From assembly GCA_009809945.1 (NCBI GenBank), contig WTPW01000199.1:205352-269351 (forward strand): a DNA stretch of 64,000 nucleotides, in the 5' to 3' direction. Every line of letters starts with the position of its first letter. Positions within the stretch are counted from its first letter, which is position 1. Source of the DNA: Gigaspora margarita (taxonomy: Eukaryota; Glomeromycota; Glomeromycetes; Diversisporales; Gigasporaceae). Position numbers and translations under genes: made by a program. This document shows positions 22,961-34,650 of this stretch, in pieces. Under the pieces are notes generated by a model. That model did no database searches, was not told the DNA's origin, and worked only from the letters and a program-made list of their open reading frames with translations.

Positions 22961-24279
22961 GAGAGATAGAAGATAAAAAAGATAGCACTAAAATGCTATA
23001 GCACTATAATAAAATTCCTTTAAAGTAGGCTATATAATTATCTAATATAAATATTAGCTTTTTATTTTCTAAATTTATGTGAGTATATTTTACAAGCACA
23101 ATGGTAATAAATAAAAACAAGTTTCTGAATCTTGTGATTCAAAATTTGACCAGTATTCTTTATAATCCTGGCTGCTAATATCGTATAATGTAAGTATAAA
23201 TTCCAAGTTTATAATTTCAATTACTAAAATTTTAATTACCTCTAGTGAAAATTTTAACTCTTTAATTACAAATTGAAAATATAGAATATAATGTTAACTA
23301 TGGATATATAATTTTGATAGCTTACCGAGATATGAACTAGGATTTAAATCTTAAAAGCTTAATATAAGAGTAATAATTAATTAATTCTTAGGATGCATCC
23401 ATTTGTTATATTTTAGATTTTCTGCAAATGAATAATATCAGACTTTATATTGTAATTTATTGTTCGATTAGTTTAATGAATATAGCTCAGTAAATGAAAA
23501 TGCCTTTATTGTGCAGATTTTTGTATTACTGTATTATAATTTATTAATTTTATATTAAAAATGAGGTTTTAACTTACAGTAAAGCAAATATTATTAGTTA
23601 TCGATGCTTTTGCAATTATGTTTATAAGGTTAGCATATACTTTTTGCTCAAAGGCATCATAAGCTTTTTATGCTCAGGTACGAAATGACTAGAATAAAAA
23701 TGCCAGTCATGAAACTACCAGGCATTTCCTTGAGAATGGCACAAGATGCCAGGCATAAAGTGGTTATCTAGTTGGGTACAGGCACAATGTCTAGGCACAA
23801 GAGAGTTCGGAAGTTTCTTAGGCACAGGCAAACATTTGTGGATCTCTATTCATAATCTTGCATTTAAAAATCCTAATCTATTATTAATTTGATCAGTTCA
23901 ATGCAAATCAAAGCAATATTAGAAATGAATAGCTAAATACTTTGATTAGTCTATGATCGTTATAGACTAGTGCAAATGTAAATATTCATTTTCATAATTA
24001 ATATACATACGTACCAGTAAATATCAACGAAATTAGATCATCATTAGTTTTGTTCCGCGGCGTTTCCGAATTTATGTCGATTCTGAATAGGCATGTGTAT
24101 TCAATGACATGTGCATTTTAGATTCAGTATCCATTTACCAATTAATAAAAAAAAATAAAAAATAAAAAGCGAATAAAAGATGAATTACATTTCGCCAAAT
24201 ATTATATTAGCTAAATTTTCATGCATTAAATGAATACATTCGAATATTCATATCTATTTTGACAATGTAATTAATAGTT
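22961..24279. other. Intergenic, no gene
   Basis: No coding signal. 23640-23850 has five or more CAGGCA/AGGCACA words, probably a decayed element with subterminal repeats. Confidence 0.45.
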
Positions 24280-24493
24280 GTGACGGATTAAAATGAAATA
24301 GGATGCATAGTATAAAAAAAATTGACAAGCCATTGAAGAATAAAATTTTTTGGGGCGCATTTTTTAGGGTTAAGGATTAAGGCTAAAGGTTAGTTTTAGA
24401 GTAGAGTTTATACTAAACAAGTATAAGTGAGTTTTAGAAGGTTAAATAGAAACCCACATTTCATTTTAATCCGATTTCATTATGATCTGCGAC
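24280..24493. mobile_element. MITE related to 4965-5193
   Basis: Left GTGACGGATTAAAATGAAAT; the inverse of the right end reads GTCGCAGATCATAATGAAAT then GGATTAAAATGAAAT. The core has TTAGGGTTAAGGATTAAGG and GTATAAGTGAGTTTTAGAAG, close to TATAAGTGGATTTTGGTAGG in the 4965 element. Same core, different terminal repeat units. Confidence 0.6.
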
Positions 24494-24607
24494 AATAATT
24501 TTAGCATTCCGCGCGTAGAACACATCCGTATTTGTTTTCCAGTAACGGCAGGAATCTGGTCGGGCGCCTTGTCTAACTCGAATCTAATAAGAAGATAATT
24601 ACTACAA

Positions 24608-24638
<31 letters not shown>

Positions 24639-25997
24639 AGAAAAGAAAAACATAAATTTACCTTTTTCCATGACCGTCATGCTCAGCCTGGTGGTAGCAC
24701 AGATTATAATTTTTATTATAGACAACATTTGGATCTATTTCAAAGGGGCATGTCCTACGTCTGTTATTTCGTAAATTTCGACATAACAAACTTTCATCCC
24801 CAAGTTTTCCTAGTTTGCTTAGGCATGAGCAGTTCTTCTGTTAAACCAATTCAAAGAACCTTCAAGGTATTAACCACCCAATGTTTGGAATTTTTTAGAC
24901 ATTCATTATAATGAATTTCACGAGTTCCGAAACTATATCATTGCGAATCAATAAAGTGTTGAAAAATATGTAGTACAAGGCGATAAAGATCGATTCATAT
25001 ATAATGAAAAAAAATAAAATGAAGCATGAGACAATAAAAGAATTATCTTTGTAAATATCAATAAAAAAGATAGACGTAACTATCAATTTAATCATTAATA
25101 ATTTTTATTATTGTCGTTATTAATAAATTATATAATATATAATTATTATCAGCTACAATTGTTTATGCCTCATTTTGATAATTAATCAGTATAATAAATA
25201 TCAACGGTAATAAGATCATCATATAACAGCTTTTTTGCACGATCATCGTTGATTCTCGTATTTGGTTGCACACTTACGCGATAATCACACAATTTTACTA
25301 CATCAAATTTGGTTAAGCTTCAGGCTAATAAGTAGAGCAAATTAATTACGTCTGAGTTCATGCTTTATTCGGCCTATCCAATCATGCTGCAGAATCACGG
25401 AGTATTTCCAGAAAAGGAGATATAACGGGAGTCCGGCACTAATCCACATTTTGAATCGATTGAAAAATCATACTGATTGAAAATTTATATCTGATATAAA
25501 TTAATGGACCATAAGTATAACATAAAAATATGTAGGTTTAATCAGAAAATAATTGTGTTATTAAATAATTAGGTATATTTGTATATTTATTTAATTGTAG
25601 ACTTTATAATAACTTCGCTTTGTTTTTAGACTTAATAAGACTTGCATGTGTAACAATGAAAGAGATTAGTTTGAGTTAGTAATATTTTGATCCGCGTAAA
25701 TACTTTGATTCGAGTTATATTTAACTCGAGCAATATTCGTGTTATAAAATTCTAACTCGAATTACTCGAGTTAGCTCGAGTCCAAATCCAGTATGGTATT
25801 TATAACCAAAAATGTAACGTATGAGTATATAATACTTATTTTTAATATTATATAACACTGTGGGTATGATACAATGTTGAAATATGGGTATTTTGTACCC
25901 AAAATCGTACAGATTTGGCCAATTTAATTTGGTTGATAATGATAATTTGATCATCATCTAGTCTTTGGTGTAGTCAAAAATGTGATGATATTGTCGT
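24494..25997. other. Intergenic, no gene
   Basis: CpG-containing DNA without a supported gene. 24608-24640 is a T-then-A run. 25650-25780 holds repeated ACTCGAGTT-type palindromes. The frame at 25742-25957 overlaps these and is not supported. Confidence 0.45.
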
Positions 25998-26209
25998 ATC
26001 TGGAGTTGCCACTCTAGATAAAGTGGCTACTTTAAATATATAAAGTAGCTACTTTAGATAGCTCATTTAGAAAGCAGTTACTTCAAATATCTAACGTAGC
26101 TACTTTAGATGCTAATTCAGATAGCCATCTATAGTAACTACTTTAAATATCTAAGCAGCTACTTTAAATATTTATAGTAGTCACTTTAGATAGGGTGGCT
26201 ACTCCAAAT
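25998..26209. mobile_element. MITE of repeated GTAGCTACTTTAGAT units
   Basis: Left ATCTGGAGTTGCCACTCTAG; the inverse of the right end is ATTTGGAGTAGCCACCCTAT. The interior has about nine copies of GTAGCTACTTTARAT in both orientations. Same family as 8464-8590. Confidence 0.6.
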
Positions 26210-26241
26210 GCAACGATAACACAAGCTCAGCAATTATTATA

Positions 26242-26538
26242 TAGATTATCACCTATACGAAAAAGTAATGCAATTCTTTACAACAACAAATCATGCGCTT
26301 ATCGATGCGCTGAGAGTTTTTTATTTTTCTTTTTATATTTCGGTTGATTTAGTGTTTTAGTGTTGTCATTCTAAAATGATAATAGGTAATTTAATTTTGA
26401 TTCGGTTGTATTAAATAGATTTATGTCTATTCTGTTTAGTGTAATAATGAGATTCGCTTCTGATTTAATAGTTTTGTTAGAATTTTGGTTTAATTTTAAT
26501 TAGTTGGTTTTCAATTAATTTAGGGTTTATGATATAAA
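26242..26538 (+). repeat. Dispersed repeat, partner of 50979-51278
   Basis: About 300 bases align with 50979-51278 (for example AAAAAGTAATGCAATTCTTT, GGATTTATGTCTATTCTGTT with small changes). This copy keeps several CG dinucleotides that read TG or CA in the partner. Family unknown. Confidence 0.75.
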
Positions 26539-26737
26539 TTCATATGTAAAATCTATGGCTATTAAAAAAGGTAATAAACAAACAATGGCAGTGAAATGTC
26601 AGTTGCAAGAACTTGATTGTAGCTCTAGCAGGCACAGTTGCTATGTGTTTTAACCAGAAGTCACTGTGGCACATTGCTTATCCCATGGGTACTATGTAAC
26701 AATCCGACAATCCGTGCTTTTTTTTCTAAGTTATTCG

Positions 26738-26788
26738 CACCAGTCTATATGAAAATCATGTGACACATGATTTTTATATAGACCAGTG
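26738..26788. repeat. 51-bp near-perfect palindrome
   Basis: CACCAGTCTATATGAAAATC pairs with its inverse around the centre CATGTGACACATG. No target duplication was clear. Confidence 0.6.
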
Positions 26789-27364
26789 ATTAACGTTAAG
26801 TTTTGATCTTTTAAAATTTTGGTTTACAGTAAATCCTAATTAAAAGTTAAAGATCGTGAACTAAGTTCACGATTATGTAATCAACTAGACTTAGTATTTC
26901 TTTACAGGTCTTAAAATAATCATGTTTACCATGTTGTAGGTTTTACAATTGTGTTTTGAGGTCCAGTGGATTTTAAAATTGTCATAGGAAGACAAATGAC
27001 TATAATAGGTTCGAAGAGTTTTAAAATTGTAATAGACAGATGAAAGAATTTATTAGGTTCGAAGGTTTTAAAATTGTTGTAAGCAGGTGAAGGACTTTAC
27101 TAGGGCTGTTAATCGGTCCTAATAGAAATATCAAAATAACCTAAATACGCATTTTGAAACAACTATAAAATGTTGTTTTTGATTAAAATTCAATTACAAC
27201 CCCCTTAGTTTGTTAAACAAGATTAAACCACGTTTAATGTATAATAAGAACGGGCTGTTGTTAATGTTAATAAAATAGAGAAATTTATTAATGACAGCAA
27301 TGGTGTGATCAGTTGATTAACAATTTGCGCTGTATTTGTGCGAAATAACGCCTATGGGCATTAT

Positions 27365-27484
27365 TTTGGAACACGAGTTTGAAACAAGCTAATGATTAAT
27401 TTAGCCGAGGATTTTTAATGATAAAAATTATTATTTGCATTAGACTAAATTAACTATTAGCTTGCCTCAAACTTGTGTTCCAAA
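27365..27484. mobile_element. Small foldback element in the hAT
   Basis: TTTGGAACACGAGTTTGAAA pairs with the inverse of its right end (GTGTTCCAAA). A 9-bp direct repeat AACGCCTAT occurs just outside (27347-27355 and 27486-27494), though the left one is about 9 bases away from the arm. Confidence 0.5.
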
Positions 27485-27807
27485 CAACGCCTATATGCAA
27501 ATACAAGATCATCTAGCTATTATGTCTACTAGTGTTCCATGTGACAACTATTTAGTTTAGCTGGATTAACAGTTACTAAATCATGAAATTCACTTGATAA
27601 TGAAACAGTTAGGACTGTTTTGTGTTTAAAATCTTGGTTTACTGAAGATTTACCATTCTAAATTTTAATTTTACAAAATTTTTTTTTCCTGCTGGCAGGA
27701 GTTTTTTTATATATGTATATAATTTTATGGTGCTTATAAAATACGTATAAAACTTTTATACTAAAACATTTTACCGATTAAATTCTTTGATTTTAACTTG
27801 GAAATAA

Positions 27808-28047
27808 GGCCAGACCAATTTAATTTGGTGGTTTACATTACATCCTGCTTACAAAAGAGGGGGGAGGGAGGGGTGGTTCATATAGTAAAATTTTAAAAAA
27901 ATTTTTTTCCAAAAAAGAAAATTTTTCTGATTTGTTCCGGGACTATATAAAAATTTTCCGAAATATTCCATAGTACTATGTATATCTGTCAAACTTTTTT
28001 TTACTATGAGGGAGGGGGGTAATATAAACCATTAAATTGGTCTGGCC
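27808..28047. mobile_element. PIF/Harbinger-like MITE, 240 bp
   Basis: Left GGCCAGACCAATTTAAT and its exact inverse on the right. 3-bp TAA on both sides (27805-27807, 28048-28050), the TWA target of PIF/Harbinger. Internal G-rich runs lie just inside both ends (27855-27875 and 28010-28020). No coding capacity. Confidence 0.75.
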
Positions 28048-28521
28048 TAACCTGATACTAGTAGTATACTTTATTTTTTATATTTTTTTTTATTAAATAT
28101 ATTATGTTTATAAATTTTTAAATATTTGACAGACATGTAAATGTTAACAATATTACATTAATAAAATTTTTTTTTTATGCAAGTAACATCTAATCGTTTT
28201 GTTAATTTACTTTAATATTTTCATATATTAAGACAATTCTTGTCTTGAATCAGACAAGATTGAACATTTGGCATGCCCAATTATGATTATATCATTTCAA
28301 TCAAATTATCAAGTGGTTAAAGTGACAAAAATCTTTTTAACTGATTTTGACTATAATGTTCATATTTACGAAGTTAATTAAATGATGTTATTTTGCTATT
28401 TGCTATATAATATACTATTATTTTCTAATCCATAATTTATGTATGACTAAAATTATCAAACGTATTAATTATTGCTCTCTTATATTTCATATAAGCAAAT
28501 ATTATAAATTTGAAAAGCTTA

Positions 28522-31500
28522 CGCAGAGGACCAGGTTTATGACGGCCAGACCCAACGTACAGGACAGGCTATGGTATCCTGCGCAGCTGTGAAAACCGAG
28601 CTTGAAATGGCGAGCGCCTCTACAGAAATTAATCCTAGTACTTCAGATACCATATCATCATGTCACACTAAAGTACCACTCCAATATCATACTCATCTAT
28701 CATTACCTATACAACAATATAGCTCTATTTATACTATAGAACAAGAGATATACAATGAATATGAATTGTTACCAGATGAATCTGACAACAACCTCAATAT
28801 ATCAACTATACATACTAATACTATAGAAGAAACAAATACTGATTTCTATTCAAACTCATCAGAGATATATGAGCCATCAGCATGCTACAACAAATTCTTA
28901 TATTATCACAGATTACAATCTTTACCTTCACCACAAACTGTTGGTTCCTTTTTAACCTATTTACAAGATGAATATCCAATGTTCTATTCACAACAGTATA
29001 TCAGAATCTCTATTAAATATAGCAGAATTGACTATTATTTTCCAGAAGCACATATTTATTTACTACATGAACATCTTCTACCCAATCACTTCTTTGTACC
29101 TTTTGAGGATTTTCATCTTTTTAATAATGTTTCACTCAAATCAAGTTATTCAATACCAAGAGCCATATCTACAAGTAGTAATTCTAACTTAGAGCAAGTT
29201 CAAGATCAGACTTCTCCTCTTAACAACCCATTAATACCCCTTGATCTTTCTATTTGTACACATAATGTCCAAGGCTTTAATAACATTACCAAAAAACAAG
29301 TTTGGGAAAATTATTGCCTATCTCACAATTTAAATATTATTAGTATCACTGAAACTAAACTCTCTAGTGCACCTTCTACATTCAAACCTAAACAAACCCA
29401 ATTTTATTCCTACTTTTGGTCCTGTACTGATAGCTCTAGAGCAGGTACTGCCATTATGATTCGCAACCATCTTACTCCTCATATTCATAATATTATTACA
29501 TATTCTGGCTATGCAATAGCTATTGATCTATTTTTTAAACATGATTTTAAATTTCGCATAATTTCTATTTATCTACCCTCTAATAACTCACAAGAGAGAC
29601 TTCAAATCCAAGATACTATTATTCAATGGATTCAACAAGCAATTTCATTAAATATTCAACCAATAGTTTTAGGAGACTTTAATGCCTCTGCTGATTCTAC
29701 TTTAACTAGTAACTCCAAATTCAAATTGCTTCAATTCCTTTCTTATAATAACATGTCCAATTTGGCATCTTATACTAATTCATCCCAACCTACTTGGTAT
29801 AGCTCTAGATACCAAAGTGAAATAGATTTTATTTGGACCCATGACCCTCTTCTTCCTTATTTAATATCCTTTGAAATTGATGACTCAGACTTTTCAACCT
29901 CTAGTGACCACAAGATTCTCATATCTCGCTGGTCCTTTCCTTATGCATTTACTAGACATAATAGATATAAATGCAAAACACGTAGAAGAATCTTCAATTA
30001 TAAACTAATGACAAATGAAACATGGCAGGCTTTTGCTAACCAGGTTTCATCTAATCTCATATCCCATAACACACCTTCTACTATTTCCACTTCTGAATCA
30101 CTTGAAACTACTTGGCATAAACTACAAACTAGTATTATTAATGCAGCACTTATACATATCCCTAACAAAAAATTTGCTGTACGTAACTTTCATCACTCCT
30201 TCTCATCCAAAGCTACTCTTCTACACTATAATCTTAAAAAACTTAATAGTATTATTAAGCAAACTAAATACTCCCTTAACTCTGGTACACCTATTCCTCT
30301 TTATCACAATTCTACTATTACTTACCTGAACTCAACACATCAACTCCAACTTCTACCAATTCCTTCACAATCTAATCTTATACCTGACTGGATTACCAAT
30401 GCCAAAGAAGCATGGAAAAGTCTATATCATGCACATAATCTGGAAAACATCAAATATACTCGTCAACAAATACTTGAATCTATTAATACCAGATGTTCCA
30501 AACTGGTTACTCAGCCTACATCTATGACTAACAGTATTCTTAATCGACATAAAGATCCTGTTAGAATTAACAATATTAAAAGTAATAATGCTATTATTAC
30601 TGAGCCCTCAACTATTAAAACACATATTCAGAACCATTTTGATGAATGGACTGCACCCAGACAAATTAATGAGCATTTATTTAATTCACACTGGGCAAAT
30701 GAATATCTTCCAAAACAGAATATTGACTCAAGTTGGTATTCTGAAGCTCTTCACTCTTTTACAATTGAAGAAATTCTTGATACTTTATCGCAACTCCCTA
30801 ACAACAAAGCATGTGGCCCCTCTGGAATTAGCTATGAAATGATCAAACACTCTGGAAATAATTGTTTACTTGCTATTACATCTCTCTTTAATCGATGTTT
30901 AACAGCCCAAACAGTTCCTAAACAATGGAAAGAAGGTCGTATTTTTCCCATCTCAAAGAAACCAATTTTTGACGGTAACTTAACTAATACACGACCTATT
31001 AGTTTAGTAGAGCATATTAGAAAACTCTATACCAAACTTCTCACTAATCGGCTCAACAAAATATTTACACAATATAATATTCTTTCACCCCACAATTATA
31101 TTGCACTACCTGGTAACAGTACCTCTATACCTATACATATTTTTAATAATATTATAGAAGATTCTAATTGCAACCACAAGCCACTTTGGCTTATATCCCA
31201 AGATATGAGCAAAGCCTATGACTCAGTTCAATTTGATCTATTTACTAAATCACTATCCCGTATTCATATGCCATCAACACTTATTAATATCCTTTCTAAT
31301 CTTCTATTCAACCGATACAACCGAGTAATTACAAATCTGGGTCTTACTAATTTTTACTCTGTAAAAAATGGTATTGATCAAGGAGAAACTATAACACCTC
31401 TTTTCTGGAGAATTTACTATGATCCACTTATTAGCCATATTGCTACTCAGTTTACTGGTTATACTTTACAAACTTCTTGGAAAACCAACCTTACTTTATC

Positions 31501-34500
31501 ACAAACACATCATCTTAAATGCTCTACATCTGTTTTAGCTTATATGGATGACACCTTATGGATTGCTTCATCTTTAACAGAACTTCAATCAATTATCTCT
31601 GCTGCTACTTCTTTTTACCAAATGGCAGATCTACAAATTAATCCTACTAAATCTATTTTCTGTTCTAATCAAAAAACTACAACTTCTATATCATATTTTA
31701 ACCAAATACTACCTCTTTTATCCTTTAACCAACCCTTTAAATTTCTTGGATGCTGGTTCACCCTTGATAACAAAAATACAAAACAAATTAAACTTATTCG
31801 AGCTGAAGCATCACACCTTATACAAACTGCTAATACTAAACAAATTACAGACAAACAAATTACCTATATTATCAACACTGTTATAATCCCTACTTTAGAA
31901 TATCGATTACATAATATAGTTCTTCCATACTCTACTTGTACTAAAATTTTATCACAATATTTAACTGTAGCCAAGCACAAATCACACTTATCAAAATCTA
32001 CTCCTAATAGTACAATGCTTAACCCACATTTATACAATATACACAATATATGGGATATACAACTTCAACACCATATCTCTAACTTCTTAATACGAATTAA
32101 TGATCCTAATTTATTAGGTATCTCTACTCGTATTAGATTACAGCAACTCCAAAATAACTTATGGTCAACAACTAATATACTAGAACACCACTCTCCTAAT
32201 ATTGATGGACCTAATAGACTAACTACTACCTTCAAAATTATTCTTTTGCTAAAAAGACTAGAAATCAATATTATAGCAAACCCAAATATTACTTGGCCCA
32301 AAGTTATTAATAGTGGAAACCTTCCACTTGAACAAATTCTACAACACCACCCTAAATACAAAACACTTAAACAACAACTTCGTCATAAACAAATTCTTTA
32401 CTTAGAACAACTTTGCTCTGCAGATAATCAAACTCTCCTTTCATGGAAACATCTTTCACCCAGATTGCACCATTTACCTACTGGTAAACAGCCTTTATGG
32501 TTTACCTTTTTAGAGGAAACTATTATTGAAAACAATATTCACCGTTCAATCTTAAGCAATTACCAACCCCAAGGTATTAATGCTTTTGCCTATTATACTT
32601 GCCATATACCTTTAAAACCCCAATCATGGTTTCTTACTTATCTTAATCAGAATATAATTATTGGTAAAGCTCGTAGATATTTCAAGCATTCAAATACTAT
32701 ATCAATTACTCATTGGTCTACCAATATTGATACTTCACAATCCCAATTATACCCACTTTCTCCTATTTCTTGTATGCCTTGCCCAGGCTGCAATCTTAAT
32801 ACCAACCGTATTTTCTCTGCATGTACAATTGAAATATCTGCTACATTATCTACACTTTTTCATGGTAGAATTCAACCAAACAAGCAGCTTAACCTTAATG
32901 CAAATTATATAGATCTTATTCTTTCTACTGCTATTAAACATCCTCTTACTATTCCTACACCTCCAACTTTAAATATCTCTGATTACTTAGTTTCTGATCT
33001 TTTTCTATCTAACCAAACTTCTCAATCATTACAATCAATTGCTCAACACAATTATAATTATACATCTTTTATCTTTTATACAGATGGTTCTGTTAAAAAT
33101 ATCTGTACTGACCAATGTTCTATGGGTATTGGTTGGGTACAACTTCATAACAATCAAATTGTACATGAGTTTTCAGCCCAACTTAAATATTGGCCCTCTT
33201 CTTATCACACTGAACTAATTTCAATCCTATCTGCTATTGCTACTGTACCACGAAACTCTATTATTCAAATTTTTACTGATTCACAATCAGTTATATCCAA
33301 ATACACTAAACTTATACATCTTAATCCAAATTCTCCAAAAAAATTCAAATTTACTGCATGGCCTATATGGCATACACTCCTTAATATTATTAAATCTTTT
33401 AATATTCAACTAACTTTACACAAAGTTCAGGCTCATTCTGACAACCCTTTTAATAATCGTGCTGATCAACTAGCCAATCAACATGCCTCTGCTTCATTTC
33501 TTAACTTTAACTATACCAATTCCTATATTCCTTTTCATACTCTTTACTGGGAAAATACCCAAGTTTTACAACCTATACGAAGATTTATTAAAAATATCTG
33601 CAAAGCTCATATTATAGCTATATGGTCTTCTCAGCAACATACAAATGAATGGTCTCACTTCACTCATTATTTTGATTGGAACTCCACTTGGTTATACTTT
33701 AATAATAATCAAAAGGCTTCAAATAATATTACCAACTTCAAACTTAGCAATCTTAAAGCTTTTAAAATTAAATTATTTTTAAATGAACTACCTTCATACT
33801 CTCACTTCCACTCAATTTATCCTAACCTATTTCCAAATACCAACTGCTTTATATGCAACACTCCTGATTCCCCTAACCACTGGCTTCTTTGTTCTGGTAC
33901 AAACAATATTAACCAGATTATTCTTACTGCTATTACTAATACTATTAACTCTACAGATTTAGACCTTTCCTCAAATACTATATCTCAACTTATCCAGACT
34001 ATTTATAATCACCCAGCCTTTTATTTATCACCAGCTTTACTTTCTCCTTATTATATTCAAACTACACTTAAAGGCTTAATTCCTTCTCATCTTATTCAAG
34101 ATCTTAGAACCTTCCACTTACCCTCAAAATTAGCTTCACAAATTATAATAAAAATTCTTCTTCAAGTCTCTGAATTATCCTATGAACAATTGTGGAAACC
34201 TTATTGTTCCCAATTTGCTCTATGGCAGAAAACCAATAACATCACTTATCCTTCTTCTACTACTACTTCTAACATATTACAATCCAAAAAGCAACCATCT
34301 CTACGCCGAACATTTACATATAGTTGTCCTTGTGGCCAACCTGATCAACTTCATATTAATCCAAATTCATGTCCACCTATTGGTACAGCTCTTAAGAAAA
34401 TTGGTTCTTGGGCTGCCCATTGGGTTAAATACAGTATACCTATAAATTTTATTTTAACTCTATCAAACTAGGTGAGTCTTGACCACTCTAGTAGGTTTAG

Positions 34501-34650
34501 GTCACAGATAAATTAGTCTGAGCTTCAATTCTTGCATGTAATTTAAATTTTGTATTTATACAAAGAAGTATACTCCATGTAGCAACTTTTCAAATTACTA
34601 ATAAAGATATAAGCAAGACCTCACCTTAATACCAAAAAAAAAAAAATAAA
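28522..34650 (+). mobile_element. Full-looking LINE, 6.1 kb, with perfect 18-bp TSD
   Basis: Identical flanks ATAAATTTGAAAAGCTTA at 28504-28521 and 34651-34668. One ORF of 1966 codons, a 3' UTR of about 160 bases and an A-rich tail (34634-34650). Endonuclease, reverse transcriptase and RNase H place it in the RNase-H-bearing non-LTR elements (I/Tad-like; clade not resolved). The perfect TSD and open ORF point to a recent insertion. A truncated relative lies at 13624-14857. Confidence 0.93.
28571..34471 (+). CDS. LINE polyprotein: endonuclease, reverse transcriptase, RNase H
   Basis: 1966 residues. Residues 1-220 match no domain I know. An apurinic-type endonuclease runs from about 224 to 455 (HNVQGFNN, ITETKLSS, VLGDFNAS near 366, SSDHK near 445). 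The reverse transcriptase runs from about 690 to 1100, with GPSGISYEMIKHSG, MSKAYDS near 880, GIDQGETITP and the catalytic YMDD near 990. RNase H is at about 1500-1640 (YTDGSVK, HTELI, FTDSQSV, HxVQAHSD..NRADQLA). CFICNTPDSPNHWLLC near 1757 is a CCHC-like motif after RNase H, and CPCGQPDQL...CPP near the end is another Cys cluster. All visible catalytic residues are present. The frame stays open upstream of this ATG to the element's 5' edge. A second ATG at 28607 (GAAATGGCG) has better start context, so the true start is uncertain. No separate ORF1 is visible. Confidence 0.93.
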   Translation: MVSCAAVKTELEMASASTEINPSTSDTISSCHTKVPLQYHTHLSLPIQQYSSIYTIEQEIYNEYELLPDESDNNLNISTIHTNTIEETNTDFYSNSSEIYEPSACYNKFLYYHRLQSLPSPQTVGSFLTYLQDEYPMFYSQQYIRISIKYSRIDYYFPEAHIYLLHEHLLPNHFFVPFEDFHLFNNVSLKSSYSIPRAISTSSNSNLEQVQDQTSPLNNPLIPLDLSICTHNVQGFNNITKKQVWENYCLSHNLNIISITETKLSSAPSTFKPKQTQFYSYFWSCTDSSRAGTAIMIRNHLTPHIHNIITYSGYAIAIDLFFKHDFKFRIISIYLPSNNSQERLQIQDTIIQWIQQAISLNIQPIVLGDFNASADSTLTSNSKFKLLQFLSYNNMSNLASYTNSSQPTWYSSRYQSEIDFIWTHDPLLPYLISFEIDDSDFSTSSDHKILISRWSFPYAFTRHNRYKCKTRRRIFNYKLMTNETWQAFANQVSSNLISHNTPSTISTSESLETTWHKLQTSIINAALIHIPNKKFAVRNFHHSFSSKATLLHYNLKKLNSIIKQTKYSLNSGTPIPLYHNSTITYLNSTHQLQLLPIPSQSNLIPDWITNAKEAWKSLYHAHNLENIKYTRQQILESINTRCSKLVTQPTSMTNSILNRHKDPVRINNIKSNNAIITEPSTIKTHIQNHFDEWTAPRQINEHLFNSHWANEYLPKQNIDSSWYSEALHSFTIEEILDTLSQLPNNKACGPSGISYEMIKHSGNNCLLAITSLFNRCLTAQTVPKQWKEGRIFPISKKPIFDGNLTNTRPISLVEHIRKLYTKLLTNRLNKIFTQYNILSPHNYIALPGNSTSIPIHIFNNIIEDSNCNHKPLWLISQDMSKAYDSVQFDLFTKSLSRIHMPSTLINILSNLLFNRYNRVITNLGLTNFYSVKNGIDQGETITPLFWRIYYDPLISHIATQFTGYTLQTSWKTNLTLSQTHHLKCSTSVLAYMDDTLWIASSLTELQSIISAATSFYQMADLQINPTKSIFCSNQKTTTSISYFNQILPLLSFNQPFKFLGCWFTLDNKNTKQIKLIRAEASHLIQTANTKQITDKQITYIINTVIIPTLEYRLHNIVLPYSTCTKILSQYLTVAKHKSHLSKSTPNSTMLNPHLYNIHNIWDIQLQHHISNFLIRINDPNLLGISTRIRLQQLQNNLWSTTNILEHHSPNIDGPNRLTTTFKIILLLKRLEINIIANPNITWPKVINSGNLPLEQILQHHPKYKTLKQQLRHKQILYLEQLCSADNQTLLSWKHLSPRLHHLPTGKQPLWFTFLEETIIENNIHRSILSNYQPQGINAFAYYTCHIPLKPQSWFLTYLNQNIIIGKARRYFKHSNTISITHWSTNIDTSQSQLYPLSPISCMPCPGCNLNTNRIFSACTIEISATLSTLFHGRIQPNKQLNLNANYIDLILSTAIKHPLTIPTPPTLNISDYLVSDLFLSNQTSQSLQSIAQHNYNYTSFIFYTDGSVKNICTDQCSMGIGWVQLHNNQIVHEFSAQLKYWPSSYHTELISILSAIATVPRNSIIQIFTDSQSVISKYTKLIHLNPNSPKKFKFTAWPIWHTLLNIIKSFNIQLTLHKVQAHSDNPFNNRADQLANQHASASFLNFNYTNSYIPFHTLYWENTQVLQPIRRFIKNICKAHIIAIWSSQQHTNEWSHFTHYFDWNSTWLYFNNNQKASNNITNFKLSNLKAFKIKLFLNELPSYSHFHSIYPNLFPNTNCFICNTPDSPNHWLLCSGTNNINQIILTAITNTINSTDLDLSSNTISQLIQTIYNHPAFYLSPALLSPYYIQTTLKGLIPSHLIQDLRTFHLPSKLASQIIIKILLQVSELSYEQLWKPYCSQFALWQKTNNITYPSSTTTSNILQSKKQPSLRRTFTYSCPCGQPDQLHINPNSCPPIGTALKKIGSWAAHWVKYSIPINFILTLSN

